A stretch of 64,000 nucleotides of DNA from Oxyruncus cristatus (lineage: Eukaryota > Chordata > Aves > Passeriformes > Cotingidae), in NCBI GenBank assembly GCA_013399855.1, contig VXAY01004091.1:390867-454866 (forward strand), read 5' to 3'. A program made the position numbers and the translations under genes. Positions 1 to 14,309 of this stretch are shown here, one piece after another (the first letter of the stretch is position 1; every line of letters begins with the position of its first letter). The notes beneath the pieces are model-generated. The model saw only the letters and a list, made by a program, of their open reading frames with translations. It searched no databases and was not told where the DNA came from.

Positions 1-2565
1 AAAGCAAAATGGATTAATACACTTTTCTACAAAGTGGTAAAATGAAAACACATCTGATGGACTTCCACACAGTTTGCCTCAGGCAAAGAGCATTCTATTA
101 AAATAAAAATACATTTGGTTAGGGCAAATTAAATGTTCCCAAGAAGGAATAGTTTGAGGTCAAAGGTGAAGCCACTTTACTTGCACACATGTTTTCAATC
201 TGTTTGACCTCTGTGATCAGCAAAGCTCAGATGTGCAAAGGGGAAGAAGCTTAAAAGAGATTGGGAAGAATAAAAAAATAAAATACAAAGAAATGCATAA
301 AAGATCTGCATAACGTAGTTTTAAACTCTCCATACTGAAAGAGGAAAGGTTGTGAAGAGTTTTTCTGTGATCCTACTCTGGGTGATAAAAGACCTGAAAG
401 ATCTTGACCAATGCAAAATAATGTTTCTTCTCATCAGCTGGGACAGAAAGAATCACTCTTAAGCTGTTGTGGCAGGAACTTGTGTGGCTGATGTTGAGCA
501 CTCCTGAAAAGACTCCAGGGAAGTGGATCAAAAAGAAGAAAAAGAGCAAGTGAAAGACTTTCTGTTGAACCAGTGTTCCGTTTCATGCACGCTTCCTGCT
601 GAATGTGCTCTGGCTGCTCTCTTGCATTCAGGTTTTTGTGGCAGGTTAGTGCCCTATAAACCAGGAGACTGGGCAATCAGGCAGAGGACAGCACCCTGAC
701 ATTTTGCAGTTTCCAACACAACCTTCACTGTAGCTTAAATCCACAAGGGATGAGCAGCACATGTCCTGCTTCCTTTATGAGACTAACCTAATGTAAGGTC
801 TTACTCCTACACTCTGGAGTGTCTCCTCAGCAGATGGAGGAGACAGGAAAAACAGGGTTATATGTTTTGCCTCTCAGCCGCCTCCCTTCCTCTCTTCTCT
901 AACAGATGAGTCAGGGTCTCCTTCAGCACAATGTGAATGTTTTGAATCCAGGCTCAAATACGACAAAAGAAAAGCAAAAAAAGCTAAACCAACCTCAGCT
1001 GAAGGCTCTTCTGGAGCTTGCTCACTTCAGCTTATATAGCTTATATAAACTACAGACCCCTTTGTTGCCAGCCATGGGTTTACAATGCCTTCTAACACTG
1101 CCTGTTCACTGCCCTGCCAACCAGCATTCTGCTGGCTTTCCCCTGCAGCTCATGCTTGGGAGAGGAGCCTCTCAGTGGTGGCTGTGCCTTGCAGCTGAGC
1201 CTTAATCGGGTCAACAAGAATGGATTTTGCTTCACACTCCCAATGGAAGGCTGTCACATGAGCGTGGAATAGAAGTCCACAGATCTTTTGGACAAACTAT
1301 ACTTACCAGGAGCCACAGTTGGTCAGATTGCTGTTTTGAAGCCAGTCAATTGAGCTGCTCTATATTTGACAACTCATCTCTTTGCTATGGCTTAGCAAAT
1401 CCATTGGCTCCTCTCCATCTATGACAGCTGTATTATTGCCTATAACACTGCAGGAAAAAAGAAAGGTGCTTTACATCTTTCTTAGGTTATTACTGCAGAG
1501 TGATCCACGCAGAGCGCTGCAGCTGCAGGTTGCAGCCCTGGTGGCTCACTACCCACCCTCATGCTTGCAGGCACCAGCGTGGCCAGTGCTCTGCAGAGCT
1601 CCAGGCTCAGCTGGGGGCTTGGGGATCATCTGTGCACCTGTCTGGGCTCACAAGGTTTGAGTGGCATTTCCACAGGGACTTTCAGCTTTCGTCCTCAGCT
1701 GCTGCAAAGGCATTTTTCAAAATTAGCGTGTGTCTGCATCACTACTAGTTCCCAATCCAGAAGAGCAGCTCTGCATTTGCCACAAATCCATGTTCTCACT
1801 GCTCCTGAAATCCCAAAGCCAGTGTGAATAAGAGGACTTGAATAAATGTCAACTATATGATATGGGTTAAAATCAGCTGAAAATCTCGAAGGCAGTGTTC
1901 AGAATGTGCAGAACCATCTAACATACTTCATCTGCAAATCAATCCCAAACTTCCAACCAAAATTCACCCTGCTTTGAGTCAGTCCCAAAGCTCACACCCC
2001 GAAGCTTTGGGGCAGTGGGGATTTTGAAATCAGGCTTGAATTGTGTGCAAGATCTATGGTATTTACACCTTACTCGAGAGCAGCAACATATCCAAAAAGG
2101 ATTTGCTGCACCTTTTGGAGTAGCCAGGATTTGGGAGGTCAGCCTTTTCATTAACAGGCGAGTCTGTGCCATGTGAGGAACAGCAGAATTTACACTTGCC
2201 ATCTGCAAAATGAATTACATGTTCCAGGCATCTGCAGCTTCATAAATTATAACACAGTGTCAACAGTGCACCTGTGAGGAGATTTTAGACAACAGGAGCA
2301 AAGAAATTGCCAGTGTGCCAAGGGGATGCACAGGCAGGAACACTGGGAAGGCATTTGGCTGCTACTTGCTTCAGCTTGCCCAAGCTTTTCCCTCCTGCAT
2401 GCCCAGAAGCCAGCAGATTTGCACCACGGAGAGTCACCAAGAGTGCACACTTTTATCAGTCTTTTAAATGCCGGGCTCCTTCCTGTAATTAGGTGTGGGG
2501 ATGAGGCTTGGCCTTCCTCTGTGGTCCCCCTTGAGCATCGCTGGTGAGGGGCCCTTCTGGGAGAA

Positions 2566-2605
2566 GGGGGCAGGCAGGGGGGGCTGGGGGGCCGAGGGGC
2601 TGGGG
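2566..2605 (+). other. G-quadruplex-type G-rich tract
   Basis: Five runs of four to seven G residues are separated by loops of two to six bases, which satisfies the usual G4 consensus on the + strand. It sits in otherwise moderate-GC intergenic DNA. No gene start can be tied to it. Confidence 0.55.
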
Positions 2606-2759
2606 TTTTGCATATGAGATTAAGGACTGGAAATCCCGCTCATTTCCCTTTTATCTGTCTGTGTACTGTAGCACTGAAGTCTCTGCTTTCCCTGTGTTAT
2701 ATTCAGTGTGCAGAGTGACTCATCTGCAAGCACAAATTACCTTGCTAAAGTATTCTTAG

Positions 2760-3460
2760 GAGAAATAATTAGCCACAAGCACCTCCTCTCCAGCCTCCTG
2801 TATGTGCCTCCGGGGACCAGGGCGCTTGACATAAATCATTTAGTCCCGAGCCCTAGCACACACCTTTCCCAAAGGACTCCATAATTGGCAAAGTAGTTGC
2901 CAAGCGGGTTTAAAGTGATTTGAAATTGTTTTCCATACAGCCTTGCTGATAGCAAAAGGTTTCCCCCTTTCCTCAAGCATGAGTTACAGTAACATGATTG
3001 GATGTAACCCGTTATTCAGTTCAAGCTGTGATTCTGATACGGTATAGACAATATAAATTCCCCAGAGCTCTGTGAGGCCACCTCAATGGTCCATTTAAGT
3101 CCAATTCAATTAGGCTCACTATAGTTCTTAGGATTTCTTAGGTATGTTTGCAGCAGCCTTGGGGTTTGAATGTGAGAACAGTATTCATCTAGGAGTTTTA
3201 AATTAGGTCTCAGGTGTCATCATTCCAAATGAATTATTACAGTGGTGTGTTCATGCCATTACAGGTAAGGTTATGTTAGTATCTCCACTCAGCCATATTA
3301 ATGCACCAAGGGCCGGAGCTTGGTATGTAAGGTCCTTGCCTTACAGTGTCTTTTTTAACCTCTTTTTCAAAATAATCGGGCTGTCGGGCACCAAACTGTA
3401 TTTAAAATACATGTAGATAGGTTGTTTACTTTCAGCTTCTGACTGATTGTCAGGAAAATG
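2760..3460. promoter_or_regulatory. Possible conserved non-coding element
   Basis: The block is high-complexity, free of repeats and recognisable transposon sequence, non-coding in all frames, and rich in TAAT/ATTA homeodomain-type cores and AGGTCA-like words. These traits resemble developmental enhancers of the ZNF521 desert. This is an impression from composition only; no alignment was available. Confidence 0.2.
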
Positions 3461-6284
3461 GATTAAAAGATGCTGTCATACCCGCAGCTCTGCCAGTGCA
3501 CTTCCCTCCACAGGGAGTCAAGGAAAAGGGACCCTTCCCATGCTGGCTCACCCTCACTGCCTATGGGAAATAGGTGGGCAGTGAGGAATATAGTGCTGGG
3601 ATGGGCAAAGTAACAGGGGATGACTGCAAACTGCTGTCTTGCTCATGCCTTCCTTTCAGTCATTGAATTTTGGAGTCCTAATTTTGCTTCATTTCCCTAG
3701 CCACAGCTGATGGGGAGGGAAACATAAAGATGTCCTTTATTTTGTTTTCCCCAGCTTTTCTCCATTTGTGTCTGCATCTGATCTCTCTCTGGTATTTAAT
3801 GCTCCTCTCAGCGCTTTCAGGAATTCGTGTGGTGAGGGGAGGGAAGCACTTCAGCAGCCCAAACAGCCCCTCCATATTTCATGTCTACAGATGGACACCA
3901 TTTGGTTCCTTGTAACAAGGCAATCCAAATGCCAGGTATGTAGATGAAGCCTACTTCGAAGAAGGAAAAAGAAGAAGCAGAGAAGGCGTTTAATTTTTAG
4001 CAGGGAGCTCTGGAAGCCTAACTGGCATTTGGATTGAATCCTGAAACCAGTATCTAAAGGTCAAAGATAGTATGTCTTTATTGGCTTACATGTTGAAATT
4101 ATTTTCATTGTTTTACTCTGATCCCATCTAGTGGCTCCAACAGAAAGTGAGAGCCCCTTGGTCCATTGCTGTATTAACCAGAAAAGCCACAGTCCTGCTA
4201 GGGCTAAACAGAGAAGGGGCAGGGGATATTTCACAGACCTGAGAAACAAAGCAATCAGTTGGCCTTTATATAGTTTCACACTGGCTGTCAGGTCTCTGGG
4301 ATTCAAGCCTCCTGAGACCCATATAGTACTTTCTAGAAGAGTGTGCTACCCCTCATAGCCATAACCTTTTCCTATTGTTTTTATCCTAGAAATTTAAGTT
4401 AGTTTATCTCCATTCTGATTTGCTGTGTCTTTCCTCTATGCTCCTGGGAGAAGCATGTCAATATTTTGCCTGTGTTATGTAGGGGAATAGTTAGAAGAAA
4501 AGGCTCAAAATCTCTTTCCTCTGCTCTCTGTCATATCTTTGCTAGGGCAGACTGTAGCCCTAAGGTCCTTCCAAGATCAAATAAATGCCTCCAGGAAGAA
4601 AAGATCAAAGGAGAAAAAAGCTTAAGAAGTCACTAGTCTGGGTATTTCCTTCTATTAGAGTGGGCCATCATGATTCAAGCAGTCTCCTGGGTTACAAAAA
4701 TTAAGGGGCAAAGCAAGTTTCTCTGGGGACAGAGGCTCCTAGGTGAGAGAGAGCATCCATAGGGCAAATCCACACAGTCAGGCCTCACTTTCCTCCCAGC
4801 CATCTAGAAAAGAGTCAGACCTTACCCACAGGCCAAGTAGCAACATTAGTACCAATTATTTCCAAGATTGTGGGCAGTGCAGCACTAGCATGAGCTTTTG
4901 GGCACCTCACAGCCAGGTTCCCATTCTGGCTGAGCACAGAGACTTGGGGTCTGGGAAGGTCACAGTTCCTCCAAAGGCATTTTAGCCACACACTGAGAAA
5001 TGGCTCTGCTGTTTCTAGACCCGAGCTGACATACCTTGACTGCCTCATTACGTCATAGGACCTTTTCTGGGGGATTGACACTAACTGGGGGATACCTGCA
5101 CTGTGCATAGATGACCACTTAACCAAATATGTTAGGTCACCTGCTAGTGAATGAATGTTTGCATTCATTTTCATGTAGCCAGCTTCAATTTTCAATCCTA
5201 AGTTTTGTTTCTTCACTCTTCCATGGCATTCTTCCTCACTTCTTTTAATACTGCTGCTATTAAAGTACAATCAAGGTCACTTCAGAGTATCACTCATGGG
5301 AGCATCCTTTGTTTGCAGAAAGTCAAGGGAATTAGATCTGAATGACTTAGTCACATATGTATATATCTTATTGGGTCAAGACTTCAGTGAAAGGGAATGT
5401 GTTAAATATAAAAATAAATATCTTCTAAGGAACAATGTTCCTTTGCAACATTTTACCTTGTTTAGCAGAACATTTTTTTCTGGGAAAGCCTATGCCTTCC
5501 TGAAGTTTTATTTAAGTAATTAATTTGTACAGATGTATTTTCTTATTGTTTAACTAAATTCTTTTGCTAGAAACACTTTCGGAATTTTCTGCATCAACTG
5601 TGCAATGAAGATTTAGTAGAAAAACAACCTTAAGAAAGGTAGGACATTTCACATGAGAAGAAAATCCTGACATCCCTACAGAGCTAATCTAAAGCCAGAC
5701 TGGCAACTGAGAGCAAAAAACCTTCCCTAAAACACAAATGCACAACAGCTCTATTTTGGACTCTCAGATCCAGAAACAAATCCTCATCCTCAAGGAGCTT
5801 CCATTCACACACGTATTGGAGAGGAGGGAAAGAGAAGATTCACTTACCCATTGTCTCTCTGCTTTTACTCAGCCCTACAGCCTGCTGCAACCTGACCTGT
5901 TCCATCGCAAAGCAGAAGTATTTTCAGGTTTGCCTCACGTTTTACTGTCTGCAATCATCCTTTCTGGATGATCTGAGTTCCCTGGTGTTTGTCAACTGTT
6001 GTCTGCACTGGGAGCACCTGAGGACACTTCCCAGCGCCCTGACTGGGCAGCCCAGTCGCACCCCAGCTGTGCACCTGGGCAAGACCAGCCACATGCTGCT
6101 TTCCGCATGCCTTGCTTGCTCCAGGAAGCGAGAGCTGACTGGGGATGATGTGCTTTTCCTGGCCGCCTTCCTGGCATCCTGCAGCTCAGCCCCATGCTCC
6201 GCAGGTCCATGAGATGCAGCCTACTCATCCTGGCTGGACTCCCACTGCCCTCAGACCTTTGCATGCAGAGAAGAGATTAAGTCA

Positions 6285-6490
6285 TTACTATAAGGGTGGT
6301 GAGGCCCTGGCACAGGTTGCCCAGAGAACCTGTGGATGCTCCATTCCAGGAAGTGTTCAAGGCCAGATTGGATGGGGCTTGGACCAACCTGGTCTAGTGG
6401 AAGGTGTCCCTGCCCATGGCAGGTGTGTTGGAACTAGATGAACTTTAAGACCCCTTCCAAAAACCATTCCATGATTTTATGAGTCTATGA
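6285..6490 (+). mobile_element. CR1 LINE 3' fragment
   Basis: This is a degraded CR1 3' end in sense orientation. It shows the diagnostic order: GGTGAGGCCCTGGCACAGG, GTTGCCCAGAGAA, a 'TGGATGGGGCTTGG' box, a 'TCCCTGCCCATGGCAGG' box, then the 'ACTTTAAGACCCCTTCCA' end and a decayed ATTTTATGAGTCTATGA tail. It is 5' truncated and carries no coding capacity. Confidence 0.85.
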
Positions 6491-9400
6491 AGCGAGCAGG
6501 CACAGGAAACGTCAAAGACACCCTAAAGCTACTGCTGGGGGATCCTGCTAATTTCATCACAGTTTCTTTCCACCATCAATAAGTAACAGAATATGGCAAA
6601 CAATGACGCTCGGCATCAACACCTATATCATCCATTCACCACATCCCCAGCATCCATACGGACCCTCTGCGTGAGACGGGGCTGCTCGGAGCCGCTCGAA
6701 GCAGCAGATCCCTCAGTGAATGAGAAAATCCGTACTCTGCCACCCCATTGCCACCATCCCTCCTCCGCTCGTGGCTTCCGGGAGGTTTCCGCGGAACAAC
6801 AGTGACATCCAGTGGCCGCGTACACCTGGCCGAACTGTGGGATTCCTGCTGCAGGCATGACTCCGGAGCATTGCAGACGTTTTGCCTTCGTTATGGAAAA
6901 AACCGACGCCCAAAGAACTGCCCAGGCTGGCGAGAGCGCAGCCCTAAGGGACGTGCATGGCTCGCCTTCCAGCAGCAACCTTGCTCGCTGCTGAGGGCAG
7001 CTGGGGAGTCGCAGGTCAGCCAGGAGAAATCAGAAACTTTTGTGAGGGGGAAAGAATATTTCTGAAATGGAAGGTCAACTCTATACCTCTGGCCAGTAAC
7101 CCCCCAAAACCACAAAAGACGTGGGGTGTAGCCTCACATGAATGAAACTGGCTTAGTGTTGTTTTTCCTTCTCCTCATTTCAAACCTCAGGACTGTGCCT
7201 GTAAATTTTTCAGCCACAGGTCAAGGGACTGAGGGAAAAAAAAAGGCAAATACTGTGATTCTCCTGATATCTGCCCATCACTGGAACCTTGGCTCCAAAA
7301 TAGCGACTACTGGGAAACAGGCAAAATCAAAGGGTCAGTGATGCTGCAACCTCTCTGACTTTTTTTCCCCAACAGTCCAGCTTTAGTGTAAACGATGACA
7401 AGAGCTACCCTTACAAAACTGACCTGAGGCTAAGTCTGCACTGAAAACCTCTGTCTGTGGAACCACATTGGTTTAAGCAGTGACATTTTTACTCCTGTTT
7501 TTTATTCCTGGTAAATCCCTAGAGCAGGATTAGCTGTACTAGCAAAAAGTTCCCGTGAAGGAGTGATGGCAGGCAAGTTAACAGGCAGTAGTCTCCACTC
7601 ACTAGCAGTGCCTGGGGCAGCCCTAGCTCATCCTCAGTGGCCTTTCCTCCTGACCCTCCTCCTTCTGAATCTTAGCCCACTACCCTTGAGCTGTGACTGT
7701 GCTGGTGGGCTTGTGTCAGCTCAGCTCTCCTGCTACAAAGCAGTCCTTCATCATCACCCTTGTCTGTAAGATCCCCCGTATAGCAACAGCCCAGTATTTC
7801 TGAGAATAAGCATTTACTGGCAACCATAACAATTACAAGTGCTTCAAGGTAATTTGCCACAACTCCTACACCAATCTTTCCTCTCATAACATCTATAATA
7901 GTAAAAAATACTCAGCAGGTGGAAAAATGCCATCATAAATGAGGGAGAAGGGCTCCGTGCCTCTGAGTCATTGCTTGTGCATTAAAGATGAAGGACTGGA
8001 GCAACTACATGAGAAGCCACTTCCCAATGTCATTATACTGCAATAGTGCAGCTATTATGGCTGCACTGTAAATATCATAGCTGTAACATTTAAATAAGTT
8101 ACATGGATGCTGAGAGAGGAAACCATGACACATGAATGTTGAGAAGTGGTTTCTTGGTCCCTGAGAGGAAAAAACCCTGATAATTAATTAAGGTAAATAG
8201 TAGCCTTATTTCTAGCTTTCCCAGTTGCTCCAGGAATGTTTGGAACTGTCAGTGAAATGGAAGAAAAAATCAATAACTAGTTGAGAAGTAAACATTTGCT
8301 GTTACAGGTCATCCCCTGCAACCTCAAGCCACAGAAGGGGAACCCTCTTCTTGTAAAATTTCCATCCCTAAGGCTGGTTGAAGACATTGACAGGACATCA
8401 GTATGGCCACCTCCACCTGCCATGTGGTAGATCTGCGTGAGGACAGAAACCCCAGGGGCCTCCTGCTAGAGCCCCTCACAACAACGCCTGGGATGTCCTC
8501 CTCGCCCCAACGGTGCTCTAGCCCTCCTAAGAATCACTTTCTTTCTAGAAATCGTGGAAGTCATTTCCTCACTAGTAGTGAACATTTTGGGGATGCCATG
8601 GGCACCTGAGCAGAGCTGGACCTATCCTGGATGAGAAGGCACCCGTAGGTGACTGCTGGCACAGAACAGCCTGCACAGGTGCCAGTTCCAGAGGCACGTC
8701 TGTGGGTGCACACTCAGGACATGAAAAACTCTCCTTTCCCATAATACACCCCACTGATCTCATAATGATAAAACTCCTTCTACCTCTGCCATTTTCATAG
8801 TTACCACTGCTGTCTGCCCTGGCAGGCAGAGGGATATGCTCTCTGTCTTCATCAGGGAGCTACTCACATTGCAGAGCACCCATAACTGTTCCATGTGTGG
8901 AGGCCAAGGAGGAGGAGAATGGCCTCTGCTTTTCCACCCCTCACTTAGCAGCTGCACTAAAAGGTGGACTGATAGAGCCTGTAAGAAAAGCCTTCTCACC
9001 CAAGTTGCTTGTCTAACAGTGTTGGCTACTGCTGCCGTCTTCCCCCTCCCCAAGCTTAACAGGAAAAAACCCATGGGAAACCAGCTGCTGCTATGTGTGC
9101 AGCAGCTCCAGCAAGGGGCCTGGGTCAGAGGCAGAAGTGGTAATGTGCCAGGACTCCTGGAGCTGGGGTATGGCTGTCAGCACTGGAGGTAGGTGCCAAA
9201 ATTACACCAGCACCTCATTAACCTGGAGAGGCAGCTCTGTGCAGCGCAGAAGGCAAGGATGACCGAGAAGGGGGAGGCCGGGCTGCTGCTCGAGTGTCAA
9301 AGCACAGGCAATAATTGACAGCTCCATGCTGGCAGGCAGCAGTGAAGGAGAAATCTGTATACTTGTCCTCCCAACATGAGGAAAGAGCCGCGTGGTTCTC

Positions 9401-12400
9401 TAACAACCTCGTTTCGGCATAGTCTTCCCTTTCATGTGTGTAATAGCTACCAGCGGCAGCATCTCCTGTCAATCACTGACAAAGGATCCCACCTGCACTG
9501 TGCAGATGCTCACAAAACAACAGGCCACCAGGAGAGGTGTTGAGAGCTGGAAGATTTATAGGAATCAAACTCTTCTTTGTAAAAAAGGAGAAATGTGGGT
9601 GGTGAGAAAGACAGGGAGGGAAACCTGCTAAGAGGAAGTACAGTAAGGGGAATAAAACTTACAGGAAAGAAGACAGTGGCCCAGCCAGGCTGGTATGGTG
9701 AGTTATAGTTCTGTGCTGATTTCGGTCCCCTTTCCTGGTTTGGTCCTTCGCTGATGCTGGTTATTATCCCTGGGGACCAGAACTGGGGCTGTTACGGGAA
9801 TCTACTGCAACACCAGTGAAGTCCATCACTTGTTGGTCTTTGCTCTCACGATCCTACTCACTCCTGTCCTGGTATATTTAGGCCGTAAGTCCTTCACAAA
9901 CTCATACCCCACTGAGGTTTGAGTGAGGAACTTGAAATATTTTCTTGTGCATGCAATAACTTGCCATTCTTGAATAAGTCCATATTCAACTTGGTCTGGT
10001 ATTAAGATAATGTTTCAGCAGTTCTGTCCTCTCCTTAAGTCTCTACGGCCAGCAAAACTCTGCAGATCTGCTGACTCTGTTAAACTACGTCAGTGTCTTC
10101 AGTCATGGATACTGCCTTCAGATGGAGGTCAGAATTTCCAGAGATAGTTCCAACAACTCCTTTTAACTCGTAAGGCTTCCAAATACTTGTCATTTCCTTT
10201 CCTTCAGGAAAGGCAAGTAGGTAAGAGGAGAGATCCACGCAGTGATGTTTTGACCAGATACTTCACTATCCTTCCTTCTTATCAGTTTAAGTTCCAGAGG
10301 TGTTTTTCCTTGCCTCTAAATCAGTAAGTATGGATGTCACGTAGCATTGTGTCTATGGCCATAGACACTACTCTACAGCATGTCTTCATTTTTCACCTTT
10401 TTGTTTTGCAGTGGCACAGCTTCTCTTGCTCACCTGGCAGACTGAGTCATCTGACACTACATTTGCACTTTCCTAGAGGCCAGCAGGCTTCAGCTACTAA
10501 GCCATCATCATCCAGCCTCCCCCTATGGGCATAATAAGCTAATTTATACCCACAATCAAGCATCTGTGATACCATTTGTGCTGCAGATACTGCGGATGGA
10601 ATTGATGATTATTCAGATCTTGTGTTAACTGAGGAAAAACTGATTTATTTCCCCACTGAGTGGAACAGTAACTAAAACCAGTATGGATAAATTCTGCTTT
10701 TTCAATGTGCCTTGGCTGCATGATAATAGTTTGGAGTCTAGATGACTCAGTCATTGGAGAAACTTTGCTCTCTGAATTATTCACTTATTCATCCTACTAA
10801 ACCAGATAATAGGAGATGGCAGAACCTTTCCTCATCTTTCAGACGGTGTATTAATATCTTTTAAACATTCATACTCTGCCCAAATATATACATTTCAGAA
10901 CAATTTTTTTTCCTGTGTTCTTTTAATTTGGTTGATTTGATACCCTTTTGTTCTAACTTCACTTGTATCATGAAGGTTTGGCTGGGAATAGAGCCATGCT
11001 TCCACACAAAGAAAGAAGGTGGGTTCCCTTTTCTACACAGACATCTGATGTGTGAAGATGATCAGCATTTATCCCCTATGATGAGGAACACCACAGCTCT
11101 CTCTCCTGTGCTGTAGTCATTGTCTGTATCTAAAGATACAGTCACTGCAAAATTATTTTAAACCAGAAACAACTCTGTATGAGTGAATTCGTCATCATTT
11201 ACATAGATTACAGTAGCTTTTCTCTGAGTTAAAATCTGAGATACACATTATTTCTTGTGTGTATTCAAAACAGATTTATGACACCTTTCTATCTGTCAGC
11301 CCTTTTCCTTACACTGACCCCCATTTCAAATTCATCTCCTGCCTTACAGTCCTTTGCTGCACCAGGGCCAAGTTTCCCAACAGCAGACTGCCCTGCTCTT
11401 CCCAAGGGCCCTCCTCCTCTGTCTTCTTTGCTTTCCATTCGAGCCACAAGAAGGAGATGAACCTACTGCTGCCTCCTCTCTCCTTGTCACACCTTCTTCT
11501 GCACTAATCCCTCCTCCTGAACCACGCTTTCCCCAGCAAAAACTGGTCACTCACTGTGTCCACAAGCTGTTCCCAGCTACTCCAGCAAAGATGAATCACT
11601 GAAACCCTGCATCACAGAGATTCAAGCCCAAAAGGAGAGTGAGGTTCCAGAAGCACTGCATGCTGGCAGGTATTTTAGCAGTGCTATTGCTCTCATATAT
11701 GTATCACCACGTAATTATTTATTACTGTATATTCTCTTAATGAGGAACAATACTGAATCCAACAACAGACAGACAAGATAGGTCTGATCCACCATCCTAG
11801 GTCTCTTTTCAAGGCTCACTTCATCCAGAATCTCTGAAAGCTGAGATGAAGTCACAGAGAGCTGAGATATTCTTCATGTACAAATTTAATTTCATTTTAT
11901 TGCGCATCAGGGCTGTTAACTCTTTCGCAGGGAAGGACCAGATCATTCTGTGATTATAAAGCACCTAGCACAGCCAAATCTCAGTCCAGCTTGTCTGTTA
12001 GCCTCCAGTTATACAGGTCATAACATATATCTGATTGCATGCCTCTCCCTTTGTCCCTCACTTGGAGCTTCCCATATGAGAAAATCTATCAAGGACCAAG
12101 TCATTCTTTCCATTGTCCATTGCAATAGACTCCTGTCCCAAGTTCCTCTACAAAATTAATAAAACATGATAGTATGTAGCAAGTCTTTACTCACATTACC
12201 TTTATTTTCCATTTAGTCTTACAATAGGAACCTAGCAAGGTCATATGTAATGATAATAATAAGGAGATGGGGGTAATTTAGAGCATCTATGAGGACAGTT
12301 TCTGATCACAATAAGGTGAAACACCTCTTTTCTCCTGCTGAGGCCTATTTGCTCTGAGCCATTATTTACCTCTGGCTCTTCACAACCCTGCTGTGCTAAT

Positions 12401-14309
12401 ACTGTTTCAACAGAGATTTCTAACATTTAATGAAGGTGCTATGTTAGATTTTAACCAACTGATTGTTAAATTCGGCATTGCTGAACTTAATTTTTCCACC
12501 TCACTTTTTTCAGGTGAAGCATTATGTTTCATTTCAGCCAAGTCAGCCTTTGAATAGACCACATTTAGATACCTGCAAACTTTCTTGCATTTTTCTCCAC
12601 TTAGAGATAATAAAGCAGCACATGAAAGGAGTGCTTCTGAAGTTTAGTGCTGAACAACACATCGAGAAATAAGTAGCATGGTCAGTAACATGGCAAGAGA
12701 AAGGCAAGAGAAAGCAAAAAAAAAGTGAGTGCTATTTTAAGAAGAATTAACACTTTCAGGGAGAATAGAAAACACACAGGGATCGTGCATGACCTGTGGA
12801 TGTGAGCGTGGGAGAGATCCAAATTCCTTCTTGCACAGCCAATGTAAGCCATAGAAATACCCTTTGTGTGTGGTTGTACCTTGTAGGGTCAAGAAACAGT
12901 GAAAATCCAGTGCATATATATAAAGACACTGGCAGAACTAAAAAAAAAAAGGTCTTCTTCAGGGGTATCCAGAGTCCTATGGGTCTATTCTACTGTTCTA
13001 TCTAGCTGAGAGCAATATGCCATCCCTTTGCAGCAAAACAAACAAAAAAAAAGGGGACAGTGTTAAATTTCCTGGCATCTATTTTAACACATCTTCCATT
13101 CTGGGACCTTAATTATATCCAGGTGGTGTCCAGGTGCAGTTGTCTGGACTATCTCCATTGGGCACATTTGCTTATAGAATAGTCTGTTTAGTGGGTTTTT
13201 TGTTTTAGAAAAATGTGTTCTCCTGGCCATTCATTATGGGCTTCCACTCTTCCCAAATTTTCCCTGTGTCCCCAAACTGAATAGTAGCTAATCAAAGACA
13301 TAAATAAAAGACACCCACTTTGACAACTGAGAACACTTCTAACATAGTTTATACAGTACACTCAGCCTCACTGATTTTTCCTATATCCACAGCAAAGACA
13401 TATTTCAAAGCATGCAATGTTATTTCTGAAGTGAATAAAGTTTGAGTTTTTCTTTTTGTTCTTGCGACCACTGAATTTCACCATGAAACTTTAAAAAAGT
13501 CCTGGACTTTATGATGCAGTTATATGAGAAGAAAGCCGTAATAATAAAAAAACAATGGCACCAATATACAAGAAGATCTTAAGGACAAAACAAACAAACA
13601 AACAAACAAACAAACAACCCTGTTGGGGCACAAAGGCATTTTCCAGTGATCAGCCACTGAATTCCACCCCCACCTTTGGTTATGCCCAAAAATCTCACTG
13701 AGACTGTTCAAGGGCTAAGTGCTGACAGAAATGTCATTATGACAAGCTATGACAGCCTAGATGTAGGTTAGCAAACAAGTGGTTCTAGAGGTAATATGGT
13801 CTGACAACATCATTAACTGGGATGACCAGTAAGTATCTTCATCCTCAGACATCTTCATCCAGCAGACATGAGATTCAGTCTGGACTTGATTTGCTTCATA
13901 TTTAAGACACTATAAAAGACAGCTGATTATAGAAAATATATTTTGAGAAGTTATTACAAACTGGCTCAGCTTATATGATATAGAAAAATTTTTATAGGAT
14001 AAGTCATTAATTTGAAAGAACAAAAGTGCAGGTAAGTCAGACAAACTAAATATTAAATACAAAGAAAATGTTCAGCTTCCCTGAGACAAAGGTGACCAGT
14101 GTTCTCAAACAGGAAGGATAATACCCTGCCTTAAGTTAAAAAAATTCTGCCATGAGATTTTTCAAGTCTATTAGTAAATCTCTTTGATAAAGTCATTGGG
14201 TTGTGGACAGTGCCATAGGACTGGGGAGCAACAAGGTTATGCCCTGCAATTAAGAAGGTGAAAAAATTGACCCATACTTACAAGTCTATTAGAGCCACTT
14301 GAATAGCTT
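6491..14309. other. Intergenic region, no gene recognised
   Basis: No exon series, RNA gene or intact transposon was seen. All frames are broken by stops at short intervals. The only clear structure is a CAAA microsatellite at about 13585-13617. Confidence 0.6.
13585..13617. repeat. (CAAA)n microsatellite
   Basis: A short run of about eight CAAA units in intergenic DNA, probably length-polymorphic. Confidence 0.85.

Larger units (their letters stand above)
1..6284. other. Intergenic region, no gene recognised
   Basis: I see no exon series, RNA gene or clear transposon here. Open frames are short (151 codons at most, minus strand 4815-5270) and resemble no family I know. The stretch contains a G-rich run near 2566-2605 and a complex AT-balanced block at about 2760-3460 that could be a conserved non-coding element; both are listed separately. 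By synteny this side of the receptor should face ZNF521, whose flank in vertebrates is a gene-poor regulatory desert (known from human, inferred here). Confidence 0.6.

Noticed and set aside
4815..5270. 151-codon minus-strand frame
   Set aside because: No family resemblance, repeat content or splice context was seen. It is consistent with a chance frame in intergenic DNA.
6593..7115. Cluster of overlapping frames on both strands near 6.6-7.1 kb
   Set aside because: The region is locally GC-richer, which lengthens chance frames. I found no splice pattern or protein motif.
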